From Pseudomonadota bacterium (lineage in GTDB: Bacteria; Pseudomonadota; Gammaproteobacteria; Acidiferrobacterales; Acidiferrobacteraceae): DNA of 6,749 nucleotides. Under the pieces are notes generated by a model. It saw only the letters and a program-made list of their open reading frames with translations. It was not told the origin of the DNA and made no database searches. Below, piece by piece: positions 4,384 to 6,749 of the stretch. The position numbers and the translations under genes are program-made. The stretch is taken from assembly GCA_021795255.1 (NCBI GenBank), contig JAJYPQ010000220.1:1-6749 (forward strand), written 5' to 3'. The stretch's first letter is position 1, and every line of letters starts with the position of its first letter.

Positions 4384-6749
4384 CTACTGTCGTTGACTAC
4401 GCAGAAGCCTATCTATCTCATGGAAAACGGCTTGGATCGCCGGCCTCAGTTGCCGGGCCCAGTAGTCGCGAAAGGCTGGTTCGTTTCCGACGTCGCCTTC
4501 ACGAAGCACCGTCTCCAGAAGGCCCCAGGCATCGAGCTTGCCGTAAAGCGGGCGTCGTGTCTCTATCCAGTTTCTCAGTCGAGCGTGACCGGCCCGCAGG
4601 CTGCTTATGTCGCATGAGGCGTAGTTCTCCGGCTCCAAAAAGGCATAGCCCACCAACACCAAATCCTTGGTCGGAAAGACCGCGCCGGCCGGCGGCCATG
4701 TTGGACGGAACGTCGAGAGCCAGGTATAAAAATCGGATTCCGATAAGGGCGGGGACAGGAGATGGCCCTGCACGTGGTCCCCTCCTATATGTCGCCACAA
4801 GGCCAGATCATCCGGTTCCTCGATTCCCTCGGCGATCAGTCGGCGCCCGGATAGTGTGCCGAGGAGTAGTGCGGCGTTCGCCACGGCGAAGGCGTTGGGG
4901 TCTTGACGAAACGAGCGAATAAAGCGCTGATCGAGCTTCAGTTCGTCCACCGGGAGATGCACCGCCTCGTTAAGAGATGAGTAGCCGGTTCCAAAATCGT
5001 CGAGCGCCACCGTAAAGCCCATATTCTTAAGCTGGACTATAACCTGCGCGGCCCGGCGTATGTCGCTTAGCGCGACGTTTTCCGTGACCTCGATGCACAG
5101 TCCCTCGCCGCTCGCTCCCTCGAGACGGGCTGCGGTGTCGGTTAGGAATGCCGGGTGAAGAAAATGATGGGCGCCGACGTTAAAGGCGACTCGCGGTGAG
5201 TGGCCGGCCGCACGCAGGCGCGCCCGGATCCCGATCGCCTCCGATAGGGCATAGCGTCCCAAGGCGCGAATCAGGCCCGGGTCTTTTTCGACGTCGGTAA
5301 TGAAGTCGGCCGTGGAAAGGGTCGCTTCGGAGGTGTGCCAGCGTGCGAGCAATTCGACTCCCTCGATGCCTCCAGAAAGGCAACTCACCTGCGGTTGGAG
5401 GAGGAAATGAATCTGTTTTGCGGCAAGGGCCTCTGGTAGGCGTTGATGTATTTGTAGGCGCCGTTCGAGGCGCTTGGCGATATCGCCATCGAAGAGGCAG
5501 AAGGTATTGCGGCCGCGGGCCTTCGCCGCATACAGGGCTTCGTCGGCGTGGGCCAGGAGGGCCGCATAACTACTTTCCGCGGTATAGGCCGCCCAGCCGA
5601 TGCTGGCTGTAACGTGTTTTTCGCAGTCCGCCTCGCTCACGGTCTGGAGTAGGCGGGCCGATACCGCGGAAAGTGTGTTGGCATCCTCGATTGTCACAAG
5701 GAGCCCAAATTCGTCGCCGCCTAGGCGTGCGACGCCCTCGTCTTTGCGTATGATCTCGCGAAGTCGGCGAGCCACGGACTTCAGCAGATCGTCCCCGGCT
5801 CCATGACCCTGGAGGTCGTTCCATTCCTTAAACCCGTCGAGATCCAGGATTCCTAGCGCCATGCTGTGCCCGCTGCGGCTGGCCCGGGCCATGGCCTCGG
5901 TGGCGGATCGCTCGAAGTAGGCGCGGTTAGCAAGACCCGTGAGCGGATCGTAAAGGGACAGCTGCAAGAGCTCCTGTTGGCGGCCGTAGTCGCTGACGGC
6001 AAGGCTAATGTCTCGTCCTAGCGTTTCTATGAGTTGCACGAGGTCTTGGTCGAAAAATTCGGTCTCGGCGGCCACGATGCCGAGGAGTCCCGAGGCCCCA
6101 CCGCTATTTTTCCATGACACGGTGAGTGCGGATTGGAGGCCTAGGGTACGGGCCTTTAAACGCCATGCGTCATTGCCAAGCCAATAGGCTTGTTTCTCAA
6201 AAAGTCTGGCGCCCTGCGCGCTCATGGCCTGGGCGTGCATGGCGCCCAGGCCATCATCGCAGGGATTGAGGCTGACTGGCGCCTGGTCCATGAAGGCTTT
6301 GGCGGGGCCGCCGCTTGCGACCACCCGCGCCGAGTCTCCCTCGACAAGCGAAATGAAGGTGAGAGGTACGCCGGTTGAGTCCGCCAGGACGTCGCAGACA
6401 TGACGGAAGAGTTGGAGCGGCTCGTGTTGCCGAACCATGAGTTGGCTGGCCCGCGCGATGGCCTCGTAGAAGGCCCGGTAGCGATCGATTTGCCGGCTGG
6501 CGCGATAGCGGCTGAGTGCCACCCTAACGCTCGCCACAAGGTGCTCGAGCAGCGCTTGCAAGGCGGGGGTGAAGTAGTGAGGGTCGGTCCCCTTGACGAC
6601 GAGGACGGCCGCAGGGGTCGCCTTATCCTCTTCGAGTATCGGGTAGGCCGCGACCGCACGCACGGATGACAAGGCCGGTTCGCTCGACAAGGATTGCCAG
6701 AGGTTGAGGTCGTTCTCGGGATCGATCGGTCCGTAGGGCGTTCCATTGC
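4384..6749 (-). CDS. GAF-GGDEF-EAL c-di-GMP turnover protein, 5' end outside the window
   Basis: The frame is open to the right edge with no stop, so the start is missing and at least 788 residues are encoded. A TTG at 6688-6690 is probably internal. Residue numbers here count from that TTG. Order: end of a first GAF-like module (up to about 60), a GAF domain (about 71-238), GGDEF (about 241-405), EAL (about 418-660) and a 107-residue C-terminal region with no recognised fold. The GGDEF motif is intact (324-328). The inhibitory site reads R315-K-D-E318 instead of RxxD. In the EAL domain the signature reads E446-L-L, and N504, E534, E537, D564-D565 (DDFGTGYSSL), K585, E621/E624 and Q641 are all present. 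Both c-di-GMP synthesis and hydrolysis therefore look possible, probably switched by a ligand of the GAF modules. No membrane segment is seen in the visible part. The gene converges on the pet operon. Confidence 0.92.
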   Translation of the reverse strand, partial: NGTPYGPIDPENDLNLWQSLSSEPALSSVRAVAAYPILEEDKATPAAVLVVKGTDPHYFTPALQALLEHLVASVRVALSRYRASRQIDRYRAFYEAIARASQLMVRQHEPLQLFRHVCDVLADSTGVPLTFISLVEGDSARVVASGGPAKAFMDQAPVSLNPCDDGLGAMHAQAMSAQGARLFEKQAYWLGNDAWRLKARTLGLQSALTVSWKNSGGASGLLGIVAAETEFFDQDLVQLIETLGRDISLAVSDYGRQQELLQLSLYDPLTGLANRAYFERSATEAMARASRSGHSMALGILDLDGFKEWNDLQGHGAGDDLLKSVARRLREIIRKDEGVARLGGDEFGLLVTIEDANTLSAVSARLLQTVSEADCEKHVTASIGWAAYTAESSYAALLAHADEALYAAKARGRNTFCLFDGDIAKRLERRLQIHQRLPEALAAKQIHFLLQPQVSCLSGGIEGVELLARWHTSEATLSTADFITDVEKDPGLIRALGRYALSEAIGIRARLRAAGHSPRVAFNVGAHHFLHPAFLTDTAARLEGASGEGLCIEVTENVALSDIRRAAQVIVQLKNMGFTVALDDFGTGYSSLNEAVHLPVDELKLDQRFIRSFRQDPNAFAVANAALLLGTLSGRRLIAEGIEEPDDLALWRHIGGDHVQGHLLSPPLSESDFYTWLSTFRPTWPPAGAVFPTKDLVLVGYAFLEPENYASCDISSLRAGHARLRNWIETRRPLYGKLDAWGLLETVLREGDVGNEPAFRDYWARQLRPAIQAVFHEIDRLLRSQRQ

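Noticed and set aside
4186..4922. Open frames on the + strand after the pet operon (4186-4617 and 4284-4922)
   Set aside because: The first begins within the terminator region and includes the hairpin. Both run antisense to the well-supported GGDEF-EAL gene and show no family features.
6688..6690. TTG as start of the GGDEF-EAL protein
   Set aside because: The frame stays open to the window edge, and the residues just after the TTG look like the end of a GAF domain, so translation most likely starts outside the window.

Overview
The window looks like chromosomal DNA from an acidophilic, iron- or sulfur-oxidising chemolithoautotroph of the Acidithiobacillus / Acidiferrobacter kind. The main reason is gene order. 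A di-haem cytochrome c4, a short-chain dehydrogenase (SDR), a Rieske protein, cytochrome b and cytochrome c1 follow one another on the + strand. This is the cycA-sdrA-petA-petB-petC order of the Acidithiobacillus ferrooxidans petI operon. The petII operon of the same organism is ordered petA-petB-petC-sdrA-cycA-hip. Base composition is moderately GC-rich (by eye about 60%). The exact genus cannot be fixed from the sequence alone.

Layout. Positions 48-4168 hold the five-gene cluster on the + strand. The cycA/sdrA, petA/petB and petB/petC junctions are tight (12 bp, 34 bp and a 4-bp ATGA overlap). The only larger gap is 92 bp between sdrA and petA, and it can fold into a hairpin capped by a GAAA tetraloop. 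A strong intrinsic terminator follows petC at about 4198-4226. Positions 4227-4383 are non-coding. From 4384 to the right edge, on the - strand and converging on the pet operon, lies a large c-di-GMP turnover protein (GAF modules, GGDEF, EAL, then an unassigned C-terminal region). Its start is outside the window.

How it works together. PetA, PetB and PetC form a complete cytochrome bc1 complex with all haem and Fe-S ligands present. CycA is a periplasmic di-haem carrier that would exchange electrons with cytochrome c1. In A. ferrooxidans the petI-type complex is thought to run uphill during Fe(II) oxidation, pushing electrons from c-type cytochromes into the quinone pool for NAD+ reduction. 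That role is inferred here from synteny only. The SDR is the least understood member: it has an intact nucleotide-binding motif and YxxxK, but Asp stands where the catalytic Ser is expected. Other departures from the textbook bc1 are PPWY instead of PEWY at the Qo site, 14 rather than 13 residues between the helix-D haem histidines, and a CTHLCC Rieske box. The GGDEF-EAL protein has no evident functional link to the pet operon.
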